A stretch of 62,972 bases of DNA, from positions 1 through 62,972 of the forward strand of contig CAYWJT010000005.1 in the NCBI GenBank assembly GCA_964458655.1. Reading direction: 5' to 3'. The stretch comes from CAYWJT01 sp964458655 (GTDB lineage: Bacteria > Acidobacteriota > Aminicenantia > Aminicenantales > Saccharicenantaceae). This document shows positions 17,338-25,986 of the stretch, piece by piece. The notes under the pieces are model-generated. The model saw only the letters and a program-made list of their open reading frames with translations. It was not told the DNA's origin and ran no database searches. A program made the translations under genes and the position numbers. Position 1 is the stretch's first letter. Each line of letters opens with the position of its first letter.

Positions 17338-18239
17338 CACGGATAAAGACCGCGGCTGCTTGCCTGGGCGTCGCCCTCCTGGCCGCCGCCCTGGCGGCAA
17401 CGCCCGGCTGCTCCCTGCTTAATAGAAGGCCCGCAGAAACCCTGCCCGCCGAAGCAGCTCCGGCCGAAGGCTCGAAAGCGCAGCCGGCCGCGGCCCCCGA
17501 GGCCGACCAGGCCCTGGCCTCGGGCGACTACGAGAAGGCTTTCGAGATCTACAGGACCCACTACGAACTCGACCGTGAAAACGCCCGGCTCCGTTCGGCT
17601 GTCGCCGCCGCGCTGGAGACGGTCAAGCGGGAAGCCGACTCGGCCCGGATACAAGGCCGGCACGGCGTCGCGATTAGGTATTACCGTCTTCTCGTCGACA
17701 GCTTGGCGCAGCTCTCTCCTTTCTCCCCCGCGCTGACCTTCAGCGCCGCCGAGGTCAAGAACAGGCTCAAGGAATGCCGCGTGGCCGTCCAGGCCGGGGA
17801 AGCGGAGCGGGCCCTCGCGGCGGGACAGCACGAAAAGGCCTTCGGCATCCTGGCCGGGGCGCTCAAGGAGAGTCCCGGCGACTCGGGCCTGCTGACGGTC
17901 GTCGAACGCGCCTTCAAGGAGACCAGGTCCGCCGCCGACCGGGACCTTTCGGCCGGCGAATACGCGGCAGCCGGGAAAAAATACGCCCTACTCCGGGACG
18001 CTCCTACCGGCCTCAAGGGAATGATGCCTCCGGCCGGTCTTGACGACGAAGGACTCGAGCGGGCCCTCAAGAGCTGCAGCGCCGGCCTGACCAACCTGGG
18101 CCTCGTCGAATACAGAAAGGGCAACCTGGCCGGGGCCGTCGCGATCTGGGAGAGCCTGCTTTCCTTCGAGCCGGACAACGCCGAGGTCAAGAAAGCCGTC
18201 CAGACCGCCCGCGCCCAGCTCGAAAAGATCAAGGGCTGA
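17334..18239 (+). CDS. Probable TPR-containing lipoprotein
   Basis: 301 residues. A hydrophobic N-terminus ends in ATPGC-S (Cys26), an imperfect lipobox. A Pro/Ala-rich linker follows, then helix pairs of TPR type, for example QALASGDYEKAFEIYRTHYELDRENARLRSAV split by short turns and the final LGLVEYRKGNLAGAVAIWESLLSFEPDNAEVKKA. Probably a periplasmic scaffold. Translationally coupled to the HD-GYP sensor, which suggests a joint role in envelope sensing. Specific function unknown. Confidence 0.65.
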   Translation: MTRIKTAAACLGVALLAAALAATPGCSLLNRRPAETLPAEAAPAEGSKAQPAAAPEADQALASGDYEKAFEIYRTHYELDRENARLRSAVAAALETVKREADSARIQGRHGVAIRYYRLLVDSLAQLSPFSPALTFSAAEVKNRLKECRVAVQAGEAERALAAGQHEKAFGILAGALKESPGDSGLLTVVERAFKETRSAADRDLSAGEYAAAGKKYALLRDAPTGLKGMMPPAGLDDEGLERALKSCSAGLTNLGLVEYRKGNLAGAVAIWESLLSFEPDNAEVKKAVQTARAQLEKIKG

Positions 18240-18284
18240 GGCCGACCTTCTCGCCCGGGCTGCGTGATAAGGGCGTAATTCGGA

Positions 18285-18313
18285 TTGACACGCCTCCCCG
18301 GCGCCCATAATAT
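18285..18313 (+). promoter_or_regulatory. Promoter of the Asp-box protein operon
   Basis: Consensus TTGACA, 17 bases, TAATAT, with the start codon 29 bases further on. One of the best promoters in the window. Confidence 0.65.
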
Positions 18314-18342
18314 TTAGGGAAACGACCGCGAGGAGGCGCGAG

Positions 18343-20730
18343 ATGAAGAGGTCGCTTTCCCTTTTTTGCCTGGCGCTGCTCGTCCTGTTGACGGCGATAC
18401 CGCTGACACCGGGCGCCGCGCAGGCCAAGAAACCCGGGATACTCCAGTCCACGAGCCCGGAGCTCCGCCTGCGGGGCTACGAGAGATATCTGGAGATGAG
18501 GGCCGGGTCGAAATTCCGGGAGCTCAAATGGCAGTTCCTCGGACCGGTCAACATCAGCGGCCGGATGACCGACGTCGCGGTCGTGACCCCCAAGGGCCGT
18601 AATTACGTCATCTATGCGGCTTCGGCCTCCGGCGGCGTCTGGAAGACCGAGAACGAGGGCGTCACCTGGAAGCCCGTATTCGAGAGCGCCGCCTCGACCG
18701 CCGTCGGCGACATCGCCCTGGCGCCGTCGGACCAGAACGTGATCTGGGTGGGCACCGGCGAAGCCAACATCTTCCGCAGCTCTCAGTCCGGCTGCGGCGT
18801 CTACAAGTCGGTCGACGGCGGCCGGACCTGGGCCCATATGGGGCTGGCCGACACGGGGACCATCGCCCGCATCGTCGTCCACCCGAAGGACCCGGACGTC
18901 GTTTACGTGGCCGCCTCGGGCCACGAATGGACGACCAACGCCGAGCGCGGCGTCTTCAAGACCACCGACGGCGGAAAGACCTGGAGCAAGGTCCTGTTCG
19001 TAGACGACCGCACCGGCGCCATCGACCTGGTCATGGACCCCGGGGAAAACGACACGCTCTACGCGGCGACATGGGAGCGGACCAGGAAGAAATGGAACGA
19101 CCCCAGGAACCACCAGGCTTCCAAGGGCAGCGGCGTTTTCAAGACCACCGACGGCGGTAAGACCTGGAAGGCGGTCAACAACGGGCTGCCTGAAGCCCGT
19201 TTCCGGGGCAGGATCGGTCTCGACCTCTGCCTCGAGCGGCCGCAGACGCTTTACGCCCTGGTCGACAATTACGAGGTCTCCAGGGAGCCCACGCCTGAGG
19301 AGCGGGCCGACCCTTACGGCGTGCCGTCATCGGGCTTCATCAAGGGCGCCACGGTCTACCGCTCCGATGACGGCGGCGAAAGCTGGCGTCAGGTGAGCGG
19401 CCTGACGCCCGAGCAAAAAGCCTACATGGAGAGGCATTCCGGGACCTACGGCTGGGTCTTCGGCCAGGTCAGGGCGCACCCCAAAGACCCGGAAACGGTC
19501 TACACGATGGGCCTTATGCTCAACGTCTCCCGCGACGGAGGCAGGACTTTCAAAAGGGTGCCGGGTCCGGGCGTCGACCACCACGCCCTCTGGATCGACC
19601 CGGAGAACCCCGACTACATGATCAAGGGCTTCGACCAGGGGCTGGCGGCGAGCTACGACGGCGGCGCGAACTGGCGCTATTTCCAGAAGGAGATACCGGT
19701 CTGCCAGTTCTTCAACATCGCCTACGACATGGACACGCCGTTCCGGGTCTACGGTTCGATGCAGGACCACGGCAGCTTCCGGGCCCGGGTCGACCTCAGC
19801 CGCGGCCGGGACCGCATACCGGCCCAGGAATTCGAATCCGCGCCGGGCGGCGAAGGCTCGACCCACGCCATAGACCCGACCAACCCGGCCCTGGTCTATT
19901 CCTCGGGTTTTTACGGCACGCTCTCTCGGACCGACCTCGGCAAGCCCGGCCGCGAAGGCCGCAAGCTCATCGTGCCCAGGACCTTCGAGGGCGAGCCGCA
20001 GCTGCGCGGACAGTGGCTGGCGCCGACCATCCTCTCGCCTCACAACCCGAACATCGTCTACCACGGCATGCAGTACCTTTTCCGCTCGCTCGACCGCGGC
20101 GACACCTGGGAAAGGATAAGCCCGGACATGACGACCGACAACCCCGCCGAGCGCGGCGACATCCGCTACCAGACGCTGTTCTCCATATCCGAATCCCCGC
20201 TCATCTACGGGCTCATCTACGCCGGCACCGACGACGGCCGCGCCTGGATGACGCGCGACGGCGGCCGGAGCTGGAAGGAAATAACCGCCGGGCTGGCGCC
20301 GGGCAAGTGGGTCTCGCGGGTCGTCGCCTCCCAGTATGAGACGGGCACGGTCTATCTTGCCCAGAACGGCAAGCGGGACGACGACTCCACGCCCTACGTC
20401 TGGAAGTCCGTGGACTACGGCCGCACCTGGAAGGACATCTCCCGGGGCATACCGGCCGGACCGGTCAACGTCATCCGCGAGGACCCGGTCGACAGGAACA
20501 TCCTGTATCTCGGCACCGACATGGGCGTCTTCGTCTCCACCGACGTTGGCGGGACCTGGCAGGTGCTGGGCGGCGACCTGCCGGCCGTCTATGTCCACGA
20601 CCTCATCGTCCACCCGCGGGACAACGTAGTCGTCATCGCGACTCACGGCCGCGGCATGTGGGCCTTGGACGCAGACAAGGTCAACGAGAAGAGCCGGAAG
20701 GCTCGCTCGGCCTACGACGAGGATTATTGA
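18343..20730 (+). CDS. Secreted Asp-box (BNR / VPS10-like) beta-propeller protein
   Basis: 795 residues with a signal peptide (LSLFCLALLVLLTAIPLTPGAAQA). About eleven Asp-box repeats of the form S-x-D-x-G-x-T-W can be read, such as KTENEGVTW, KSVDGGRTW, KTTDGGKTW (twice), RSDDGGESW, MTRDGGRSW and KSVDYGRTW, which build one or two beta-propellers. Such proteins are commonly labelled glycosyl hydrolase or sortilin-like, but no sialidase catalytic Arg triad or Asp is evident, so an enzymatic role is not claimed. GAGGAGG precedes the start. The S9 peptidase gene follows after 34 bases; the pair probably acts on exported protein substrates. Confidence 0.82.
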   Translation: MKRSLSLFCLALLVLLTAIPLTPGAAQAKKPGILQSTSPELRLRGYERYLEMRAGSKFRELKWQFLGPVNISGRMTDVAVVTPKGRNYVIYAASASGGVWKTENEGVTWKPVFESAASTAVGDIALAPSDQNVIWVGTGEANIFRSSQSGCGVYKSVDGGRTWAHMGLADTGTIARIVVHPKDPDVVYVAASGHEWTTNAERGVFKTTDGGKTWSKVLFVDDRTGAIDLVMDPGENDTLYAATWERTRKKWNDPRNHQASKGSGVFKTTDGGKTWKAVNNGLPEARFRGRIGLDLCLERPQTLYALVDNYEVSREPTPEERADPYGVPSSGFIKGATVYRSDDGGESWRQVSGLTPEQKAYMERHSGTYGWVFGQVRAHPKDPETVYTMGLMLNVSRDGGRTFKRVPGPGVDHHALWIDPENPDYMIKGFDQGLAASYDGGANWRYFQKEIPVCQFFNIAYDMDTPFRVYGSMQDHGSFRARVDLSRGRDRIPAQEFESAPGGEGSTHAIDPTNPALVYSSGFYGTLSRTDLGKPGREGRKLIVPRTFEGEPQLRGQWLAPTILSPHNPNIVYHGMQYLFRSLDRGDTWERISPDMTTDNPAERGDIRYQTLFSISESPLIYGLIYAGTDDGRAWMTRDGGRSWKEITAGLAPGKWVSRVVASQYETGTVYLAQNGKRDDDSTPYVWKSVDYGRTWKDISRGIPAGPVNVIREDPVDRNILYLGTDMGVFVSTDVGGTWQVLGGDLPAVYVHDLIVHPRDNVVVIATHGRGMWALDADKVNEKSRKARSAYDEDY

Positions 20731-20764
20731 GCCTAAACGAGCAACGGACAACGGAGGTGAAATG

Positions 20765-23452
20765 ATGAGACGGCATGTCAACGGGAAAGGCCGCATCAGC
20801 GATACGCCGCGGGTCGGCGCTGCAAGGATCCTAAGAGCGGCGGCGCTTTTGCTGATTATTTTCGCCCTGCCCGCCCGCGTGTCGACGGCCGCTCCGGCGA
20901 CCGACCCGGAGCAATCGCCGGCGGTCAGGGCCAATTACGAGCTGGCCGCGCAGTGGACCTCGGCCAAGGTCGCCAAGCTGGTCTTCGACACCTCGGTCCA
21001 GCCCCATTGGTTCCAGTCAGGCGACCGTTTCTGGTACAGCTACGAGACGCCCCAGGGCAAGGCCTGGTACGTGGTCGACCCGGTCTCGAGGTCAAAGAAG
21101 CCGCTCTTCGACCGGGCCCGCATGGCAGCCATGCTGACCAGGATCCTGCTCGTGCCCTACGACGCACAGCACCTGCCGATAACGACCCTGCGGATGGTCA
21201 GGAACGACACGGCCTTCAGGTTCGAGGTCGAGGTGCCCAAGGAGAACGACATCTCGGTCGAGGGCAAGATCGTCAAGGTCGGCGACCTCGACAAGCGCTT
21301 CGAAGACAAGCAAAAGGAGAAGGAAAAGGAACAGGACACCGAGAAGAACAAGGAGCGGGAAGCGGACAAGGCCAAGGAGCCAGAATCCAAGGTCAAGAAG
21401 CTGGTCTTCGAGTACGAGCTGGCCTCCGGCAAGCTCACGCTCCTCAAGGACGTCGAGCCCACCCCCCGCCGGCCGCGCTGGGCGTCCGTATCGCCGGACG
21501 AGAAGACCGTCATCTTCGCCCGGGGCCACAACCTGTTCATGATGGACGCGGAGAGCTTCGCCCTGGCCCTGAAGAAGGCCGACGACAAGGCCATCAAGGA
21601 GGAGCAGCTCACGACCGACGGCGAGGAATACTACAGCTACGCCCGGACCTTGACCGATGAGGACAGGAAGGAGCTGGAGAAGCAGGAGAAGGACCGCAAG
21701 GACTACCGCGTCCCCTCCATCATGATCTTCTGGTCCCATGATTCGAAGAAGTTCGCCTGCGTCCGCCAGGACGAGCGCAAGGTCGGCGCCCTCTGGGTCA
21801 TCAACAGCCTGGCCGAGCCGCGGCCGACCCTCGAGACCTACAAGTACGGGATGCCCGGCGAGGAGAGCCAGCCCCAGCCCGAGATCCTCATCTTCGACCT
21901 GGCCTCGAAGAGCAAGCTCAAGGTCAAGGCCGACAAGTTCAAGGACCCGACCTACAACATCTTCACGGCGCCGCGCCGGGCCGCCGACAGCGAGCGCGAA
22001 TACCCGCCCCCGCCCCGCTGGCTCTCGGAAACGCCCGACCGCCTCTATTTCGGCCGCCAGACCCGCGACCTCCACGGCTATGAAGTGTGCGTCGCCGACA
22101 CCGGAACCGGCGAGGTCCGGGTCCTGATCGAGGAGAGGCTGAACACCTACGTCGAGTACCAGCCTCTGCGTCTCATCGGCGGCGGCCTGGAGCTTCTCTG
22201 GTGGTCGGAGAGGGACGGCTGGGGCCATTACTACCTATACGACGGCGAAGGCCGGCTCAAGCGGCAGGTCACCTCGGGAGAGTTCAACTGCCAGGGCGTC
22301 GAAGCGGTCGATGAAAAGGCCCGCGCCCTTTACTTCACGGCCTGCGGCCGCGAACCCGGCGTCGACCCCTATTACACGCACGTCTACCGGGTCGGTCTCG
22401 ACGCCGGCGAGCCCAAGCTGCTCACGCCCGAGAAGGCCGCCCACTCCGCGCAAACCGCCGATTCGGGCCGCTCCTTCGTGGACAATTTCTCCCGGGTCGA
22501 CCAGGCCCCGAAATCGGTCCTGCGCGACGGCTCCGGGGCCGCCCTGCTCGAGCTCGAAACGACGGACGTCTCCGCGCTGGTCGCGGCCGGCTTCAAGTTC
22601 CCCGAGCCGTTCACGGTCAAAGCCGACGACGGCGTCACCGACCTCTTCGGCGTCATGTACAAGCCCTTCGATTTCGACCCGGGCCGCAAGTACCCCGTCA
22701 TCCTCTACGTCTACCCCGGGCCGCAGACCGAGAGCGTCTCCAAGACCTTTTCGCCCCGCAACCAGAACATCCCCCTGGCCCAGCTGGGTTTCGTCGTGGT
22801 CGAGGTCGGCAACCGCGGCGGCAGCCCCCAGCGCTCGAAGTGGTACCACAACTTCGGCTACGGCAACCTGCGCGATTACGGCCTGGCCGACAAGAAGCGG
22901 GCCGTGGAGCAGTTGGCCCTGCTCCATCCCTTCATCGACCTCGAGCGTGTAGGCATCTACGGCCATTCGGGCGGCGGCTTCATGACGGCGGCCGCGCTTC
23001 TCATCTACCCCGATTTCTTCAAGGTCGGCGTGTCCTCGTCCGGGAACCACGAGAACAACATCTACAACCGCTGGTGGAGCGAGAAGCACCACGGCGTCAA
23101 GGAAGTCACGGACAAGGACGGCAACGTCAAGTTCGAATACAGCATCGACAAGAACTCCGAGGTCGCCCGCAACCTCAAGGGGCGCCTGCTGCTCGCGACC
23201 GGCGACATCGACAACAACGTCCATCCCGCCAACACCCTGCGCCTGGCCGCGGCCCTGATCAAGGCCGGCAAGAGGTTCGACTTCTTCATCTTCCCGGGCC
23301 AGCGCCACGGCTACGGCGACATGAACGACTACTGGTTCTGGGTGAGGGCCGACTATTTCGCCCGGCACCTGCTCGGCGACCACTCCCAGACGGTGGACCT
23401 CATCGAGCTCCAGCGGGAGAAGCCGGCGGCCGGGGAGAAGAAGGGCCGCTGA
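20765..23452 (+). CDS. S9 family prolyl oligopeptidase-type peptidase (DPP IV-like), exported
   Basis: 895 residues: signal peptide, an N-terminal propeller of DPP IV type, and a C-terminal alpha/beta-hydrolase with the catalytic Ser in GHSGGGF (about S735), Asp in GDIDNNVHP and His in GQRHGYGD. It cleaves dipeptides or short peptides, often after proline. An unusual very charged insertion (about 182-212, alternating E and K) interrupts the propeller. Of two adjacent ATGs the second lies at better distance from GGAGGTGA. An MFS transporter follows after 91 bases, a plausible importer of products. Confidence 0.88.
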   Translation: MRRHVNGKGRISDTPRVGAARILRAAALLLIIFALPARVSTAAPATDPEQSPAVRANYELAAQWTSAKVAKLVFDTSVQPHWFQSGDRFWYSYETPQGKAWYVVDPVSRSKKPLFDRARMAAMLTRILLVPYDAQHLPITTLRMVRNDTAFRFEVEVPKENDISVEGKIVKVGDLDKRFEDKQKEKEKEQDTEKNKEREADKAKEPESKVKKLVFEYELASGKLTLLKDVEPTPRRPRWASVSPDEKTVIFARGHNLFMMDAESFALALKKADDKAIKEEQLTTDGEEYYSYARTLTDEDRKELEKQEKDRKDYRVPSIMIFWSHDSKKFACVRQDERKVGALWVINSLAEPRPTLETYKYGMPGEESQPQPEILIFDLASKSKLKVKADKFKDPTYNIFTAPRRAADSEREYPPPPRWLSETPDRLYFGRQTRDLHGYEVCVADTGTGEVRVLIEERLNTYVEYQPLRLIGGGLELLWWSERDGWGHYYLYDGEGRLKRQVTSGEFNCQGVEAVDEKARALYFTACGREPGVDPYYTHVYRVGLDAGEPKLLTPEKAAHSAQTADSGRSFVDNFSRVDQAPKSVLRDGSGAALLELETTDVSALVAAGFKFPEPFTVKADDGVTDLFGVMYKPFDFDPGRKYPVILYVYPGPQTESVSKTFSPRNQNIPLAQLGFVVVEVGNRGGSPQRSKWYHNFGYGNLRDYGLADKKRAVEQLALLHPFIDLERVGIYGHSGGGFMTAAALLIYPDFFKVGVSSSGNHENNIYNRWWSEKHHGVKEVTDKDGNVKFEYSIDKNSEVARNLKGRLLLATGDIDNNVHPANTLRLAAALIKAGKRFDFFIFPGQRHGYGDMNDYWFWVRADYFARHLLGDHSQTVDLIELQREKPAAGEKKGR

Positions 23453-23543
23453 CGCCGCGCCCCGGCCGGCCCTGGCGGCCAGAAGGCCGGGACGTGAAAA
23501 GAAAGGGGGCCGGGCGGGCCGCGCCCCCTGAGAGGAACGGAAC

Positions 23544-24824
23544 ATGAACGACGGGTCCCGCGCGGGCCGCAGCCCGTTCATGGTCGCGCTCATCATGCTC
23601 GTCTTCTTCGTCATCTCGCTCCTGACCAACATCATGGGGCCGCTCATCCCGGACATCATCAGGAGCTTCAGCCTCAGCCTGACCCTGGCCGCCCTGCTGC
23701 CGTTCTCGTTCTTCATCGCTTACGGCGTCATGTCCATACCCTCCGGCATGCTGCTCGAAAAGGTCCGGGAGAAGCCGGTGATGGTCGCGGCCTTCGGCCT
23801 GGCCTTTTGCGGCGCCTGCCTCTTCTCCCTCCTGCCGCGTTACACGACCGCCGTCCTCTCCCTCTTCCTGATCGGCGCCGGCATGGCCGCCCTCCAGGTG
23901 GCCATCAACCCGCTCCTGCGCGTCGCCGGCGGCCAGGAGCACTTCGCCTTCAACTCGGTCCTGGCCCAACTGTTCTTCGGCGGCGCCTCCTTCCTCAGCC
24001 CCTACGTCTACTCCCACTTCGTGACCGAGCTCGGCGCGCTCGGCCCGGGCAGCCCGACCCACATCAGGCTCATGTCCCGGCTGGTCCCGGCGGGCCTGCC
24101 CTGGTTGTCGATCTACTGGGTCTTCGCGGCGCTGGTCCTAGCCATGATCGCGGCCCTGGGCCTGGTGCGCTTCCCGGCCGTGGTCAGGAAGGAAGAGGAA
24201 AGGGCCGGCGCCTGGTCGACGCACCGGTCCCTCTTCAAGCAAAGGACGGTGGTCCTGTTCTTCTCAGGCATCTTCGCCTACGTCGGCACGGAACAGGGCG
24301 TGGCCAACTGGATCTCGCAGTTCCTCTACACATACCACGGTTATGACCCGCAGACGGCGGGCGCCCGGGCCGTGTCCTGGTTCTGGGGGCTGATGACCAT
24401 AGGTTGCATACTGGGCCTGGCCCTGCTCAAGCTCGTCGACAGCCGCAAGATCCTGGTCGTTTTCTCCGCGGCCGCCATGGTCTTCCTGGGCCTGGCCCTG
24501 TTCGGGCCGGGGCCGCTGGCCCGGACGGCCTTTCCGCTCGTCGGCTTCGCCGCCTCGGTCATGTGGTCCATCATCTTCTCGCTGGCCCTCAACTCGGTGG
24601 ACAGCCACCACGGGTCCTTTTCGGGCATCCTCTGCACCGGCATCATAGGCGGCGCCGCCATGCCGCTTGTCATCGGCCGCCTGGGCGACTGGTTCGGCCT
24701 GAGACCCGCCATGCTCGTCCTGTACCTCACGCTGGCCTACATCATGAGCATAGGTTTCTGGGCCAGGCCGCTCGTCGCGAACGAGACCATATTCACCAAA
24801 AGGCGACAAAGAAGCCCGGGTTGA
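23544..24824 (+). CDS. MFS transporter, FucP/NagP-like
   Basis: 426 residues with about twelve transmembrane helices. The first helix region FFVISLLTNIMGPLIPDIIRSF and the following FSFFIAYGVMSIPSGMLLEK match the sugar:H+ symporter group around FucP, GlcP and NagP. Helix 4 has GAGMAALQVAINPLLRVAG. Likely substrate is a monosaccharide, although its place after a peptidase gene makes another solute possible. AGAGGAACGG lies just upstream of the start. Confidence 0.75.
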   Translation: MNDGSRAGRSPFMVALIMLVFFVISLLTNIMGPLIPDIIRSFSLSLTLAALLPFSFFIAYGVMSIPSGMLLEKVREKPVMVAAFGLAFCGACLFSLLPRYTTAVLSLFLIGAGMAALQVAINPLLRVAGGQEHFAFNSVLAQLFFGGASFLSPYVYSHFVTELGALGPGSPTHIRLMSRLVPAGLPWLSIYWVFAALVLAMIAALGLVRFPAVVRKEEERAGAWSTHRSLFKQRTVVLFFSGIFAYVGTEQGVANWISQFLYTYHGYDPQTAGARAVSWFWGLMTIGCILGLALLKLVDSRKILVVFSAAAMVFLGLALFGPGPLARTAFPLVGFAASVMWSIIFSLALNSVDSHHGSFSGILCTGIIGGAAMPLVIGRLGDWFGLRPAMLVLYLTLAYIMSIGFWARPLVANETIFTKRRQRSPG

Positions 24825-24924
24825 GGCCGGCCGCCGCCGTCAAGGCCGGGGAGGCTTGAGCCGGGGAGGAGAGGAAAGGGGCACCCGCCGCCTGCCGCTC
24901 CGCGTCGGTCAGGTCTTCCACTTG

Positions 24925-24953
24925 TTGACAGTTCCGCCGGCTGCCGCTATTTT
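24925..24953 (+). promoter_or_regulatory. Promoter of the DUF481 gene
   Basis: TTGACA, 17 bases, TATTTT; the start codon is 38 bases further. The 167-base intergenic region holds nothing else. Confidence 0.55.
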
Positions 24954-24991
24954 GGAATTCCCGGCTCAAGCCTGAAGAAAGGGAGACGCAG

Positions 24992-25852
24992 ATGTCGAAA
25001 CAAAGGAAACCGGCTGTTTTCCTCCTGGCATGCCTGGCTGTCCCGGCGCTCGCCCTCAGGGGGCCGGCGCAGGAAAAGCCGCCGGAAGAGAAATGGAAGG
25101 TCTCGACCGAGCTCAGCTACGTCGTGACGGGGGGCAACGCTTCGACTTCCTCTTTCAGCCTGGGCAGCAAGCTGTCCAAGACTTGGGACAGGAACACGGT
25201 CGCCTTCCGGACTTATGTCCTGAAGAGCAACGCCACGACCAAGAACCTGCAAGCCGTCGGCAGCGAGACGGACTACGAGATCGTCGAGAACAAGGTCGAG
25301 CAGCTGGTGGCCGAGAACTATGTGCTGGAAGGGCAGTACTCCCGGCGACTGACCGGCAAGCTCACCGGGCAGGCGGGCGCGAGCTGGGACCGGAACCGCT
25401 TCGCCGGCATAGCGGCCCGTTACATACTGACCGCCGGCGTCGGCTATCCCGTGACGGAGACCAAGCGCACGACGCTCAAGACCGAGGCCGCCGCCACGGT
25501 CACCCTCAGAAGATACATAGGAGACAGGACGACCTCGTTCGCCGGCCTGCGGGCCGTGGTCAGCTTCGAACAGAAGATCAACGACAAGTCTTCTATAACC
25601 AGCCTGTTCGTCTTCGACGACAACCTGAAGAAGACGGTCGACTGGCGCTTCGACTGGACCAACGCCGTCAGCGCGCCCATCTCCAAGTCGCTGGCCCTGA
25701 AGACGAGCCTGCGGACGCTTTACACCAACTTCCCGGCCCTCAAGGCCGTCCCCCTCGTCGACACCTACGGCAACCCGCTCGGCCTGTTCGTGTACGTGCC
25801 CCTCAAGAAGCTGGACCTCTTCTTCACCAACTCCATAGTCATCAGTTTCTGA
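24992..25852 (+). CDS. DUF481 outer-membrane barrel protein
   Basis: 286 residues with a signal peptide (AVFLLACLAVPALALRG). The remaining sequence alternates polar and hydrophobic residues as in a beta-barrel: WKVSTELSYVVTGGNASTSSF, YSRRLTGKLTGQAGASWDRNRF, TTFAGLRAVVSFEQKIND, and a final strand ending in SIVISF with terminal Phe. This is the DUF481 (YdiY-like) family found in salt- or acid-induced outer membrane proteins; the molecular function is unknown. Single gene with its own promoter. Confidence 0.75.
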   Translation: MSKQRKPAVFLLACLAVPALALRGPAQEKPPEEKWKVSTELSYVVTGGNASTSSFSLGSKLSKTWDRNTVAFRTYVLKSNATTKNLQAVGSETDYEIVENKVEQLVAENYVLEGQYSRRLTGKLTGQAGASWDRNRFAGIAARYILTAGVGYPVTETKRTTLKTEAAATVTLRRYIGDRTTSFAGLRAVVSFEQKINDKSSITSLFVFDDNLKKTVDWRFDWTNAVSAPISKSLALKTSLRTLYTNFPALKAVPLVDTYGNPLGLFVYVPLKKLDLFFTNSIVISF

Positions 25853-25986
25853 AAAGAAGTCGGCCTTCCCCGGCCCGGGCCGGCGGCGCCGGACCGCGTG
25901 CTTCGCGGCCATCGGCCAAAAGCCGGCTTCCCACAGTGGACGCGGTCTGCTAAACTTATCCCCGAAACCGGTCAGGGAGAGTCATC

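Noticed and set aside
18343..20730. Sialidase activity for the Asp-box protein
   Set aside because: Asp boxes are structural. The catalytic Arg triad and nucleophile Tyr/Glu pair of sialidases were not seen.
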